Assembly (NCBI RefSeq): GCF_963678635.1 | Contig: NC_087063.1 | Location: 28,656,599 to 28,720,598 of the forward strand | DNA length: 64,000 nucleotides | Reading direction: 5' to 3' | Source of the DNA: Symsagittifera roscoffensis | Lineage: Eukaryota > Xenacoelomorpha > Acoela > Convolutidae | Shown here: piece after piece, positions 1 to 13,000 of the stretch | Layout: each line of letters begins with the position of its first letter | Position numbering within the stretch: the stretch's first letter is position 1 | Program-made: the position numbers and the translations under genes | The notes under the pieces: model-generated | Told to the model about the DNA's origin: nothing | What the model saw: only the letters and a program-made list of their open reading frames with translations | Databases searched by the model: none

Positions 1-241
1 CCTATTTCTCATTGTATACTTGTCGGCTGCTCGTTACGTGTCCGGCCAGCGCTTTTCTTCTTTGTGTAACCCGTCTGAAATCGTTCTTCTTTCGTCCAAT
101 CAAGTTTTCGTCCATGTCAGCTTTAGTTCTCCTTTCCTGTCTTCTGTCCATCTCCAGTCTAACATAAGATGCCTTCCATTCTTTAGAACGGTTTCTTAGA
201 CGAAAGTTCCTCTCTGACATTTTTCGATTTGTTTTCATTAG
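1..241 (+). other. 3' part of a filamin intron
   Basis: Non-coding on the + strand up to the acceptor ...TTTTCATTAG that ends at 241. The upstream filamin exons (actin-binding domain and repeats 1-8) lie outside the window. A minus-strand open frame covers most of this stretch, but it reads through the acceptor tract and has no recognisable domain. Confidence 0.7.
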
Positions 242-1099
242 CTGTTAAAGTCAACGTTACTGAGCAGTTCGAGATACGACATCATCCGAATGCCGATTTG
301 CCGACGCCGCGAGTCGTGATCAAAACACCAGCGAGACGAACGATTCAAGCAGCCCTTCGACCGGGTCCTCCGGGGACGAATTTGGTCAATTTTGCTCTAG
401 ACGAAGAAGGTCCTCATACACTTTCAATTCACTTCGGAAATATGCTTTTCACCGAAGTTGGAATTAACTCGGCAATCGGCGCGAGCCCTGGTCGTGTTCG
501 GGCTTACGGTCCAGGAATAACCGGTGGAGAAGTGAATCATCCAGCTGAGTTTAACGTGGACACTCGAGGAGCCGGAACGGGAGCTCTGGGGTTGGAAATC
601 GAGGGTCCTTCCGAGGCACACATTGAGTGTAAAGACGACTCAAAAGGACTGTGCCGAATCAGCTACATGCCTACTCTTCCTGGCGAATATGTAATCACTG
701 TTCGATTTGCCGACGAACATATTGATGGGTCTCCTTTTAAGGCAATTGTTACCGCCAAGTATGATGCGAGCCGAGTTAAAATTTCGGGTAAAGGTCTGCA
801 TAGCGGAAATGTTCGGGTTTACGACTGGGCCGAGGCTCGAATCGATTGTTCAGAGGCGGGAGAAGCTGAGATGACTCATGAAATCATAGGACCTAACGGT
901 AGTATGTCTAAACCAATTCCATCGTCTATTTGGGCGATTGACGAAGGAGTGTATCTGTTGAAATACCAGCCCCAAGAACAGGGGAATCACACAGTTGTGT
1001 TGAAGTATGGGGGACAAAATGTGTCCCGGAGTCCGGTGAAAGTCACAGTGAAACCGTTCATTGACGTCAGCGCCATAAGAGTTCACAGGTTTTGGGCAG
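242..1099 (+). CDS. FLN: Filamin exon: end of R9, R10, R11, start of R12
   Basis: Acceptor CATTAG at 236-241; donor GTATCT at 1100. The exon starts and ends inside a codon (one base carried over). R10 is canonical ([19 protein letters not shown] ... [20 protein letters not shown]). R9 is divergent and lacks the usual GSPF ending. R11 has SRSPVKVTV in that place. Confidence 0.9.
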
Positions 1100-4000
1100 G
1101 TATCTAATCGAATTATCAATAAACCACTCAAATTACCAGTTTAATTTTTGCATGTTTCATGAAAATCTACTGTAACTCTTACGGATTTTTTTTTGAAGAA
1201 AATTTGTGTTATAAGAGAAACACAGTCTATAGGTGTCTTAGAATTTATTTAAGAATTTTTGTTTTGCGTTGTTGAAGAATAGAAATCTCGTTTGTGCATG
1301 ATGTGTGGGATCCATTTGCATGATGCGCGTATGGTTAAACTGATCGGTTTTTAACTCAAAGTTTAACTTTCGACAGTTAAGACGAAAGAATTCCTTGAAA
1401 TTGTGGATAAAATAGTTTTTTTTTCTCCTTGGCAGATGTGTTCATTGATGGCTTCCATGATTTCCTCGTGGACGCCTCAGGCCAGCCAACTCGTGTGGGG
1501 AACGAAGAGGTCAAGGTAGTAATAGTGGCTCCCTCGGGACGAAAGACTGCAGCCAAGGTCAAGCCTAAAGGAGATGGAACATACGAAGTGGGGTTAGTTT
1601 GACTATTGAAATTAGAGCATAGTTTTAGTTAAATAATTAAACAGCAAGCCCTTGGCTGATGCTTTGAATGAAAGTTTTGTAAATCATGAACGTTTTACAA
1701 AACTTTCCCAAAACTCACAACATTAACAATGTGAAGCTGAAAATATGTTGATTCTTTTTCAATTTTGTAATTGATAAGATTTTTTGGACCATAATGGTTG
1801 CGATAAGTTGCGGTAGACTCTTTGGTTGTTTCTAGATACGTGGTCAAGGAGATGGGTCCTCATAGCATTGAGGTCATGTACCAGGGAGCACAGATCCCCG
1901 ACAGTCCCTTCAAGATCAACGCCATCAAGGGTAGAGATGCCACCAGAGTGTACGCAGACGGACCTGGTCTGAAAGAGGGAGTTATGAACAAGGAAGCCTA
2001 CTTTACAGGTACAAACATATCTGATTTGCTTGATAATTATTCCACATTCCTAAGTTATAAACGCTACTGGAGTGCTCAGAAAAGTAACTAGAAACTACTA
2101 AATTAGCCGTAATGTTCTAGTGGACGATGGCCAAAACGGCCGATTTTTCTACATAAATCAATTTAATAATTTAATTCAATACGTTATCAATTTAATAATT
2201 TTTGGCTGATTCTTAAATTTGTTTAGGCTGAGTAGGACGTTCTTTTTGACATCATACAATGCGTAAATTTTTTCCTTGCGTAATTTCTCATCACAAATTG
2301 TAGCTTTGGAATTTGCTTGGTGACATTTACTAGAATCAAAAAATTCCAGCGATTTTCATTGACGCAAGCAAAAGCGTGGGATTTAGACGAAAAAAAATAA
2401 AATAAAAGCGAGAAAAAACGATTTCTGGCAGCGGTCATTTAAAAATAGAAAGATGATATTTTCCCTTGTTTTTCAGAGGAGAAGAGGGATGAAGCGAGCT
2501 ATTTCCCTGAACCTTTCAATAGCTTGTTGTAAAAACAATTTTTACTAATTGGCAACATTTCTGCTAACTGAAGTTTCGCGAAGTGCAAAAAGGCTCTTTT
2601 TGGAAAAAAACTGAGGCAGAAATAGAAGAACAAGTTATTTAAAAAAACTGACGTCGTACAGTATAAATTTAAGTTTGCATGAATAAAACAGCATCATTTC
2701 AAATTGAAAAACATATATTCTATTTATTGTTACAAACTGCAATTTCGTAGAAGGTACTAGTAGCAGAAAACATTAAGTTGAGCTCACATAGCTGGAGTTT
2801 GTTTCTACGAAACCAGAAGAAAAAAGGCAAATGTTTATTTTTTTTCAGTCTACAGCAAAAATGCGGGGCCTGGATCCCTTGGAGTCTACATCGAGGGTCC
2901 CTCCGAAGCCAAGACGACATTCAAGGACAACAAAGACGGCACTTGTTCGTTGGCGTACCTGCCGACAAAACCGGGCGAGTACAACATAACGATCAAATAC
3001 GAAGACGAACTAATACCGGACTCGCCTTTCCATGCCATGATTTACCCGAGCGAGCACGCGTTGCTGAACAAACCCGACCCGAAAAAGGTCAAGGTGTTTG
3101 GCTTGAAACCCCAGAAAGATCCGAGGAGTCCTCTAGGATCTCCTACTGTAGACACTCCGGCGACAGTCTTGGCAAGTGAGCCGCAACAATTCTTCGTGGA
3201 TGCGTCTGAAGCAGGAGAGGCGCCTCTTCGTTGCGAAGTTACCGTAAGTACCATAATTTTAATCGTTGCTGCCAAAAATAGAAAAACGTGAGTTCACGAA
3301 AAATTTCATTGGCAAATAAAATTTTCGCGATTCAAAATGTTAAGACGTTATAAAGCAAATGAATTTTTCTATTTTTTTGTTTTTTTTTGTCAGTAATTTT
3401 CAGAGCATATTTTCCTATTTGAAACTCGAAAGCCAAAACTGTCTATTGGCCATGTTCAATTGATGCAGATCTTCAGATGTGACGTCTGATTCGCGGCAAA
3501 ATTTAACCATTAATCCTGCTGCGTATTTACGTATATTTACTTTTATTTTGATGGTTCTTTGATTTATGCAACTTTTATTTTTCAGGATCCCGAGAACAGG
3601 GAACTTCCCATCCATGTTTCCGACAACGATGACCTTACCTTCACTGTGCATTGGGTGCCGGAGGACGTGGGACCTCACAATGTCAGCGTTGTCTACGGAG
3701 GCCAGCCGGTACCAGAGTCACCTTTCACAATCCAGTCGCAACCCACCGGAAACGCGCCTGAAGTCATAGCACCTGGTAAGTTTTGTGTTTATTTCCAGCC
3801 ATGCTTTTGTCTGCTTCTCAATCTTAAATTTGAAGCATGCCGGCAAAGCTGAGATAATTTTAAGGCTAACAGCAAAATATTTTTATCTTTTTCAATTTTA
3901 GAAATCAAGCAAATCATACCTGTCAACGTGGACTATCCTTTTACTGTCGATGCAACCAAGGGAGGTCTCGGAAACATCACCTGCTCGGCGGACGGACCCG

Positions 4001-7000
4001 ACGGACGCAGGTATCCTGTATATGTGTCTCAAGTACAGACTCCGAACGCCAAGCTTTACGAGTGCAAGTTCAGACCCATCATGGTCGGCACTTACCAGCT
4101 CAACGTCAAGTTTGGAGGAAACCACGTCAAGGGATCGCCATACAAAGTTTTGGTACGTATAAATTACATGCTTTTATCAACTTTTTTTGTGATTTAGGAC
4201 GCAATACTTGTTTTGCAAAATCGATAGTGTTGAAAACAGCAAGTCGGTTAGTGCTGTGCAAACAGACTATGCTTTTACTACTTTTTCGATGCAAGCCAAA
4301 AATTTCAGCGAAGGTTTTTACAGCGGATTCTCAGACATTACTAGACTGCTGGTATCAGGGCGAAGCGCTGAATATTCCGGCTGCATTTTCAGATTTATGG
4401 AAAATTGTTAGTATTCGCTTTAAAAATCGATGACAATTTCAAAACATTTATTTTTGATTTTTATTGAAAAAAATATCCCTTTGTATTTAACTCTCAAACG
4501 CTATGTAAAGTAGAAAGTGATATGTTTTGCACGAAGAAAAGTATTAAGTAGACCAAAAAGTAGATCAATTCATTTTAGAACGATTTCTAAGAAGGATTAA
4601 ATCTCTGATTACTCGTTGTTAGCACAAAATATATCCTACTTTAATTATCCCAAGTTGGCCAAAATAGCAATAATTAAATTCCCCCAACTTTACGAAAAAT
4701 CATCACAGGTCTTTTGCGACTGGTCATTTACACTTTAGGGCAAATCATTGATTACACTTGTGAAGCAATGTGTTATAGTTTAAACTTTCTTTTTTTTTAC
4801 AATCTAAGTCGCAAATATTGTTTCGAACTTTATTGCGACTTAAAGCAACAATATTGGCTGCATCGAATTGGCAATACAAAATGATTGGTAATTTGTTGCA
4901 CTTTTACAGCTTAACATGTGCTTTGACATTCGAAAGTTATAAGTTTATACAGTTAATGCATTTTTAATTCATCAAGTGAACCGAAGGAAGCTTATTGTTC
5001 CAAACAACATAACAATAAAAAAAATCCCGATTTCAGAAATTTTCGTTCTCACTATATTTCGCAATTTTTTGAAATGCATAATTTATGCATAATGTGGCTT
5101 TATGATTTGCAATTTACTACATGCAAAATTGTACCTTTTTGTACTTGCTGCTACTTTTGCTGCATCGAATTGGCAATTTTTTAGCAAATGTAGCTGCGTT
5201 GTTGGTGGCTAGTTTTTTGGGGATTTTAAGCATCCGTGGCTGAATGATTAGTGCGTGAGACTCAAGTTTGCTAGGTCGCAGATTTTTGCTAATTGGAGTT
5301 TTTGCCAAGCCTCGAGTTTTTGCAAATTCGAGGCTTATTTCTTTTTTTTTGTATGTAATTTGATAGAGCTGCTTTTTGGTCGTGTTCTTGCATATGCTTG
5401 CGAAGCGCAGCTTCACTTCTGTGTTTAAATTTGATCTCAGCACAACAATAAGCAAAGGAATTGCAATCGGACACTTAGTTTTTTCCCCCGTAAATAAGAC
5501 TGTTCACAGAATGGTCAGTTTCGTATGAATGGTAAATTTCATGAAATGCTCAATTTCATTTCAAAAAGTGAAGGGAACTACCTTTGTTTAGGTAGTAAAT
5601 TGATGTAGTCAACTTCTGGGGTTAATTTTTTTGAAATCATTTTCACGATAAAAAAGGTTGAGTTTTTTTTTCGGGTTCGTGGTTTTTGGCTGAATTTCCA
5701 TCGGTTTGATTTCCCATTTTAAATTGAATTTGTATTATTTTGTACTGTTTTTTATTGGCTTATCTGGTAAAACATGGATTTTGATTTCAGAGTTTTTTAA
5801 AATTGGAAGCTCTGTAACTTGGGTTTTCCAAGTCTGGTTCGGTTTTCCAAGTCTGATTTTTAAATGGTTTAATTAAAAAACATTTTTTTTCATAGAACGG
5901 TTTCGGCTTAAGTGTTATTGCAAGATTCGAGCGCAAAAATTTTTTGTTGGAGACAATCAGGTGTTATGAATTAGTATTTTTAAATTTCCTGAATTTTCTG
6001 AGACGCTTCGGAATTTTTTTCACTATCGCTGAAGTTTTAATTTTTCTTGACCTCTTCTTCACTGTGAAAAATTGGCAGCAATGAAAGACCGGCTTTTATG
6101 TTAATTGTCTGCATAATTTTTAGTTTTTTCTAATTTTACTCTACCTTCAAACAACTTCGAAAAGATAAACGTGGTGAATATTTGACTCATTTTTTTGAAT
6201 TTTTTTCTCAGACAACCGTGCCAAATATGAGATTAAGATTTCAATGTTAAGATCAAGTAGTGGTAGTAAATTCTACAACAAACGTCTACGTCCAAATTTT
6301 AGTCAAAAAAGGTTGAGAACTCAAAAAATTTTTGATAGTTAAGATATATTTTTTGAAGTTTTCACATTTTTCTCAAAAACTACCCTCTCATATTTTGACT
6401 TTCGAATTTTATCTAGAAAAAAGGTTATGACAAGGTTTTCAGCATAAGCGGCTCTTCTCTACTTTCTCTAGACAATATGTTTAGTTCTCGGAGAAATCAA
6501 AATTGTTTGAGTTTTTGGTAGTTTTTTGGTAACTTTGTTTCTTTTATCGAAAGTTTCTCTGCCAAATCTGATGTCAAAACATTAATCGAAATAAACGGTT
6601 TCAAAAACTCTCCTTGCATTAGCAACTTTTTTCATTTTTGTGCGCAGTGTGAAACGTCAAAAATTAGAAACGTTGACCATTTTTTTCTGAAATTTTTTGA
6701 CTGTTCTCAAAAAATCACTCTTCCAGAATCAATAGGAAAAACAAATTTTATAAATTTTTGCTGAATAATTTGGTACGCTTTTATTTATGTAGAAACAATT
6801 TATAGCATTTGGAGGAGTCAAGTTTGTTTTTGGGACCAATTTTTGGAAACTTTTTGATTTTTTCGCAAAATACCCTGCCAAATCTGAGATTGAGATTTTA
6901 GTCGAAGAAATAGGTGGCGAGAATTTTGCTGCAGAGTTTTCAATTCACTTTTTTTCAACTTACTGGTTTTCTGTTTTTGTATTGCAAGTGGTGCGAAGCT

Positions 7001-10000
7001 CAGTTTCGCCTCTGTGTAAAAATTCCATCAAAAATTTGGTTGATCAAAAGTCAAAATTTGTTAGGAGAAAGAAACCCTGATGAGCACAAACATTTAGACA
7101 CTTTCTTCGGAAATTTGAACGATAAATTAAAATGGCGTAATTGACTGCCATGTTCAGTGTGTAATTGGACAGCCAAGGGATGTTCAAATGTTCAATCCGA
7201 TTTGAATTGCGTTTTTTTTGAAAACTAATGTTAGAAAAAGTTGGCTCTTCATTTCCATTGGATTGATTTCAATTACGAGAGGTAGTTGTAACAAGGCGGC
7301 TCACATATCAAAGCAAAACCCTTCATGTTCCGACTGAATTTACGGCCAATAACAAAACCGTTTTTTTGTTGAAATATTGTCGAAATATTGAAGAAATCTT
7401 GTTTTAGAAACTATATAATTTTCATTCAAATTATAAAATGAAATTTTTGCTATTTGGCTAAACAAAGTTATCACCTTCAAAATGAACTTAAGAATATTTT
7501 TTTCCTGAAGCTCTGATATGTAGCTAGTTACCAGAATTGATGCAGCAACGGTTTTTTCTGAAGCGGAGTGTAGTGTCTTCACAGTATCCGCTTTTTTTTT
7601 TAAACATAGTCGCAAAAAAGTGCTCGTAAAAATGACACTTTAGCTTTTCTTATCTGTTTTACTTTTGCTGCATAGCATTGTTTTGGTATCTGGTTTATTG
7701 GTGGCTAGTATTTGTTTGATAAAAATAGGTATGATGAAAATATATGGGATATATAATATATGAAACTGATTTTTTTTTGAGTTGCTGTTGAAAAGTCTTC
7801 AGCTTTCGAAATTTTCTGGATTTTTTTTACCCATGCTTTTGTTTTTGTCTCGGAAACTGCCCTGCCAAAAGTGAAATTTAGGGATTAAATAGAAGAAATT
7901 TTTTCGAGGGTGAACCATACATAAGTTGCTATGATTTTAGTTTTGTAGAAAAAGTTTGGTGTTGGAACCTGGAAAATGTTCAAATTTTGAAAATTAAATC
8001 GTTTTTTGGAAACTTTTCATTTTCTTGAATCTACCTTGCCAAATCTAAGGATCCAATCGCAAAAACCAGTGTTAGGATTTCTCATTGGTAAATGGCTATG
8101 CTCAATTTTTGGTATGTAAAAATGTAATTGCCATAGAAATTGGCCAATTTAGAAATTTTGAACGTTTTTTTTAAAAACATTCTGACTTCTCTGAAAAACA
8201 CCCTGCCAAACCCGAGTTAATGAGATTGAAAAAACAGGTTTTGCAAACTTTCTCTGCACATCTGATTTGCCCTAATTTCTGAATATATCGCCTCATTAAA
8301 TTGACAATTTATTTTGAAGTTTTGCCCGTGTTTTGTAAACTTCAATTTTCTGAAAAACTACTCTGCCAAATCTGAGATAAATGTTTTAATCGGAAAAAGG
8401 CAGCTGGAGTTTTCTCTGCTGAAGCAGCTCAGTTCTTTTTTTGTTGGAACTTAGAAAACGTTTTTTTTTTGAGTTTTTGACTTTTTCCGGGAGGCTTTTG
8501 TCGGTTGCAAATTTACTCCTGTTCACATTCCTGAACGCTGATAGGTTTTCGTTTCTTCTCAGTTAGGTTTATTTGAAATTGTTGTTTGTTGTGTATTTTG
8601 GCACACTTTTTTGAACCGCTTAGGCCAGCGACGACGATGCAGACTTCGTTGATGATCCAATTGCTGCATCGAAAGTTAAACCGAACTTTCAACAGAAAAA
8701 ACCATTTGACCCCAGAGACCCAAACAAACCCGGAGAAGACCCCGAGTTTGATGAGCCTATCACTCCTTCTTCTTTGAGTCCAAACTACAATCCAAATAAA
8801 CCTTTTCCGGAGCATGGACCTGGGAAAAAGGGTCCACAAGGCAGAGGACCGGGTTCAAAAGATCCCTTCAGAGGACCCCAAGGCCCTGGTGGAAAAGGAC
8901 CAGGAGGCAAAGATCCGTATGGAAGACCATTGGGACCAGATGGTAAACCCCTCGGACCTGGTGGAAAAGACCCTTACGGCAACCCTCTTGGACCAGACGG
9001 CAAACCTTTTGGCCCGGGTGGAAAAGATCCATACGGCAGGCCCCTGGGACCAGACGACAAACCTCTCGGCCCAGGTGGCAAAGACCCTTACGGCAACCCT
9101 ATTGGACCAGATGGCAAACCTCTTGGCCCGGGTGGAAAAGACCCATACGGCAGGCCCCTGGGACCAGACGGCAAACCTCTCGGCCCAGGTGGCAAAGACC
9201 CTTACGGCAACCCTCTTGGACCAGATGGCAAACCTCTTGGCCCGGGTGGAAAAGACCCATACGGCAGGCCCTTGGGACCAGACGGCAAACCTCTCGGCCC
9301 AGGTGGCAAAGACCCTTACGGCAACCCTCTTGGACCAGATGGCAAACCTCTTGGCCCGGGTGGAAAAGACCCATACGGCAGACCCCTGGGACCAGACGGC
9401 AAACCTCTCGGCCCGGGTGGCAAAGACCCTTATGGAAACCCTCTTGGACCAGATGGCAAACCTCTTGTACCGGGTGGCAGAGATCCTTACGGCAACCCTC
9501 TATCACCGGGTGAAAAAGATCCATATGGCAATCCCCTTGGACCTGGAGGAAAGGATCCTTATGGGCGACCACAGGGATTTGGTGACCCTAAAAGTCCCGG
9601 TGGTAAAAGACCATTTGGTGGTCCACATACACCAGATGGCCCACAAGGAGTTAAAAGTCCCTATGGCCCACCTGGCAAAAGTCCCTATGGCACACCATCG
9701 GGCGACCAACCCGATATTGGAGAACCACTACTTCCTTCAGGCCAACGGCCTAACATTCAATCAGGCAAGCCATTCTCACCAACGGATCCTTACGGCAACC
9801 CTCTTGGACCTGACGGAAGACCTCTTGGACCCGGTGGACCGGGTCGCAAAGACCCTTACGGCAACCCACTTGGACCTGACGGTAGACCTCTCGGACCCGG
9901 TGGTCCAGGTGGCAAAGACCCTTACGGCAACCCTCTAGGACCCGACGGTAGACCTCTTGGCCCGGGTGGCAAAGACCCTTATGGCAACCCTCTAGGACCC

Positions 10001-13000
10001 GACGGTAGACCTCTCGGACCCGGTGGTCCAGGTGGCAAAGACCCTTATGGCAACCCTCTAGGACCCGACGGTAGACCTCTCGGACCCGGTGGTCCAGGTG
10101 GCAAAGACCCTTATGGCAACCCTCTAGGACCCGACGGTAGACCTCTCGGACCCGGTGGTCCAGGTGGCAAAGACCCTTACGGCAACCCTCTAGGACCCGA
10201 CGGTAGACCTCTTGGCCCGGGTGGCAAAGATCCTTACGGCAACCCTCTTGGACCTGATGGTAGACCTCTCGGGCCGGGTGGCAAAGATCCCTATGGTAAG
10301 CCTCAAGGACCTGGTGGCCCACAGGGACCAGGCGGTAAATGGCCTGGTCCAGGCAAAAATTTGAATGATCCTTATGTTGACGAAGATGGAATCACTCCCG
10401 ATTCGAGGAAACCGTATAATACCGCGCCTGGTGGACGAAGTCCTCATGGTGGCCCTCAGGGACCAGGGGGCAAAGATCCTTACGGTAACCCTCTTGGACC
10501 TGATGGAAGACCTCTAGGCCCAGGTGGCAAAGATCCTTACGGTAACCCTCTTGGACCTGATGGAAGACCTCTAGGCCCGGGTGACAAAGATCCTTACGGC
10601 AACCCTCTTGGACCTGATGGAAGACCTATAGGCCCGAGTGGCAAAGATCCGTATGGTAGACCTCTAGGACCTGATGGAAAACCTCTAGGCCCGGGTGGCA
10701 AAGATCCTTACGGTAACCCTCTGGGACCCGATGGAAGACCAGGCCCGGGTGGCAAAGATCCTTATGGTAGACCTCTTGGACCTGATGGAAGACCTCTAGG
10801 CCCGGGTGCCAAAGACCCTTACGGCAACCCTATTGGACCTGACGGTAGGCCTCTCGGCCCCGGCGGTCCGGGTGGTAAAGATCCTTATGGTAACCCTCTG
10901 GGACCCGATGGAAGACCTCTAGGACCTGATGGAAGACCTCTAGCCCCGGGTGGCAAAGACCCGTACGGTAACCCTCTTGGGCCTGACGGTAGACCTCTTG
11001 GGCCCGGTAGTCCGGGTGGCAAAGACCCTCATGGCAGACCTCTTGGGCCTGACGGTAGACCTTTAGGGCCCGGCGGACCAGGTGGCAAAGATCCTTACGG
11101 TAATCCTCTTGGGCCTGATGGTAGACCTCTAGGCCCGGGTGGCAAAGATCCTTACGGCAATCCTCTTGGTCCTGGCGGTAGACCTAGTGGAGCAGGCGGA
11201 AAGGATCCTTACGGTAATCCTCTTGGACCTGACGGTAGACCTCTTGCACCCGGTAGCCCCGGTGGAAAAAGTCCCTACGGCAAACCGCAGGGACCCGGTG
11301 GCAAATGGCCTGGGCCAGGACAAAATCCCAATGACCCATATGTTGACGAAGATGGCGTTTCTCCCAGTTCTAAGCGACCCCACAACACAGCGCCTGGATT
11401 TGGACTCGGCCCTCGAGGACCTCATGGAGCATCGCCTGCGCCTGAGCTCGGTCAAATGACTCCTTGCGATCTAGTCGTTCCAACGGACGGAGAAGCGGCA
11501 CCTGGAACCCCTGTTACTGGTGAGGTCATCACCCCGTCTAGAAGAAAAGCAGTGCCTAAGATTGTTGATAACCACGACGGCACAGTGTCTGTCCAGTACA
11601 AGCCCTCTGAGCTGGGAAAACATTTGCTGAATTTGAAACAGAAAGGAAAAGACGCTAAAGGTGAGTTAAAACACGTTCTCAATAACATAAGAATACTTGT
11701 TTAAACTTCAGCAGATGATGCTTACACTTACTAAATCAATTGCCTTACAGCTTGAAACTAGACTTCTTCCTGTAAACATCTTTCTTAGTCAGCAACATTT
11801 AAGCTTGCTGTCACCATCGTAAATTATTTAATTTAAACATCAAATTCTGAAGTAAGTTTTTTATTTTCAAACAATTGAAAACCAAACAGGTTTTTTTATT
11901 TATGATTTTCAAATTTTTCTAAGGAACTTTCATGTAAAATGAAAGTTTAAGATTCAAATTAATATCTTTTGCAAAGTTTGAAATCAACGTCCATTGAGAT
12001 AAAAAAAATAAGTTTGTTTCAAAAACGTTAGCTTAAGGTTTTAAGCATGGTTAAATTTAAAATGTATAGTTGTTCCAACCATTGAAAATGGGGAGGAACT
12101 TTGTATTCGGGGGTTTTAACTTTTTTTCGTTTTCCACACAAAATCAGGTACCACAAATAATCATCAGACTGGGTTGAGTGATATATCAAAGCCCCTACTG
12201 TCGTGATTCGAATCACATTAAAAATTTCAAATTTTTTTCCCCGTGTCGAGAAAAACCGGTTCAAAATTTTTGATTTTTCGTTTTGTTTCGAGCGAACGAA
12301 GCGAGCGAGCAGTCTTATTTGAACTGTTTAAAAGCTTTCAATAGCTTAATTTAAAATGTTAAGACTTAGTTTACTTGAGTAACGTTAGTTTACTTCTAGT
12401 ATTTTAGCGCCTTTTTAGAATCAAAATTTTCTGCAATTCAAAAAACTGCAAAACTTGAAAAACTATGCGTTTTTTTTTTCATTTTTCAATAAATTTTTCT
12501 AAAAAAAATTGTTTTTTATTTTGCTTATTTTACAATGATTCTCGATAATACAATTGCTCAGCTCCTTTTATCGCACCAGGTCGGAAAAAAAACGACAATA
12601 ATTTGGAAAAATTTTGTTGTAGTTTTCTAAGACTATGGTCGGAACATTCTGAGCCACTTGCTTGCACACTAACCTGCTATCCTTGTTTTTTTAAAATTTA
12701 TTACACTTGACCTTCATAGACCTCTGGGTTCACTGAAAAAGCTTATCCTATTTTTCCATACACGGAGTCTTCTGTAGAAAAAACGCTTATCATACAATTT
12801 CTATTTATGGAATTTTTGTAGAAAGCATTGTTTGAACCGAAAGAAAAGTTGTTAAAAAAGTCAAGATATTTTTTAAGGTATTTTAAATTGAATTACGTAT
12901 AGTTTTCATTTAAATAGGAATCAAAATTTTATTTTTTCCACCGAGAGTTCTAGAAAATTTCAGTTTTGTTTCAAGAAATCTTCAATTGGAAGGCCAAAAT

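Larger units (their letters stand above)
4153..8623 (+). other. FLN: Long filamin intron before the hinge exon (4.5 kb)
   Basis: No coding exon is needed here, because the flanking exons are phase-compatible (0/0) and join R15 to the hinge. The intron is AT- and T-rich. It holds a tRNA-like fragment near 5.23 kb and two degenerate arrays of a ~165-bp unit at about 6.19-7.01 and 7.80-8.48 kb. Nothing recognisable lies at 4.15-5.2, 5.3-6.1 or 7.05-7.8 kb. Confidence 0.75.

Noticed and set aside
2..238. Minus-strand 78-codon open frame at the window edge
   Set aside because: It runs through the filamin acceptor tract, is very Arg/Lys-rich and has no domain; more likely the chance complement of a pyrimidine-rich intron end.
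8810..11403. Reading the Gly/Pro array as a collagen domain
   Set aside because: Gly is not at every third position for any long run; the period is 19-22 residues, not Gly-X-Y.
8814..11459. Long open frames in other frames and on the minus strand across the hinge array
   Set aside because: They are shadows of the 57/66-bp coding repeat. Only one frame joins the Ig-like repeats on both sides with correct splice phases.
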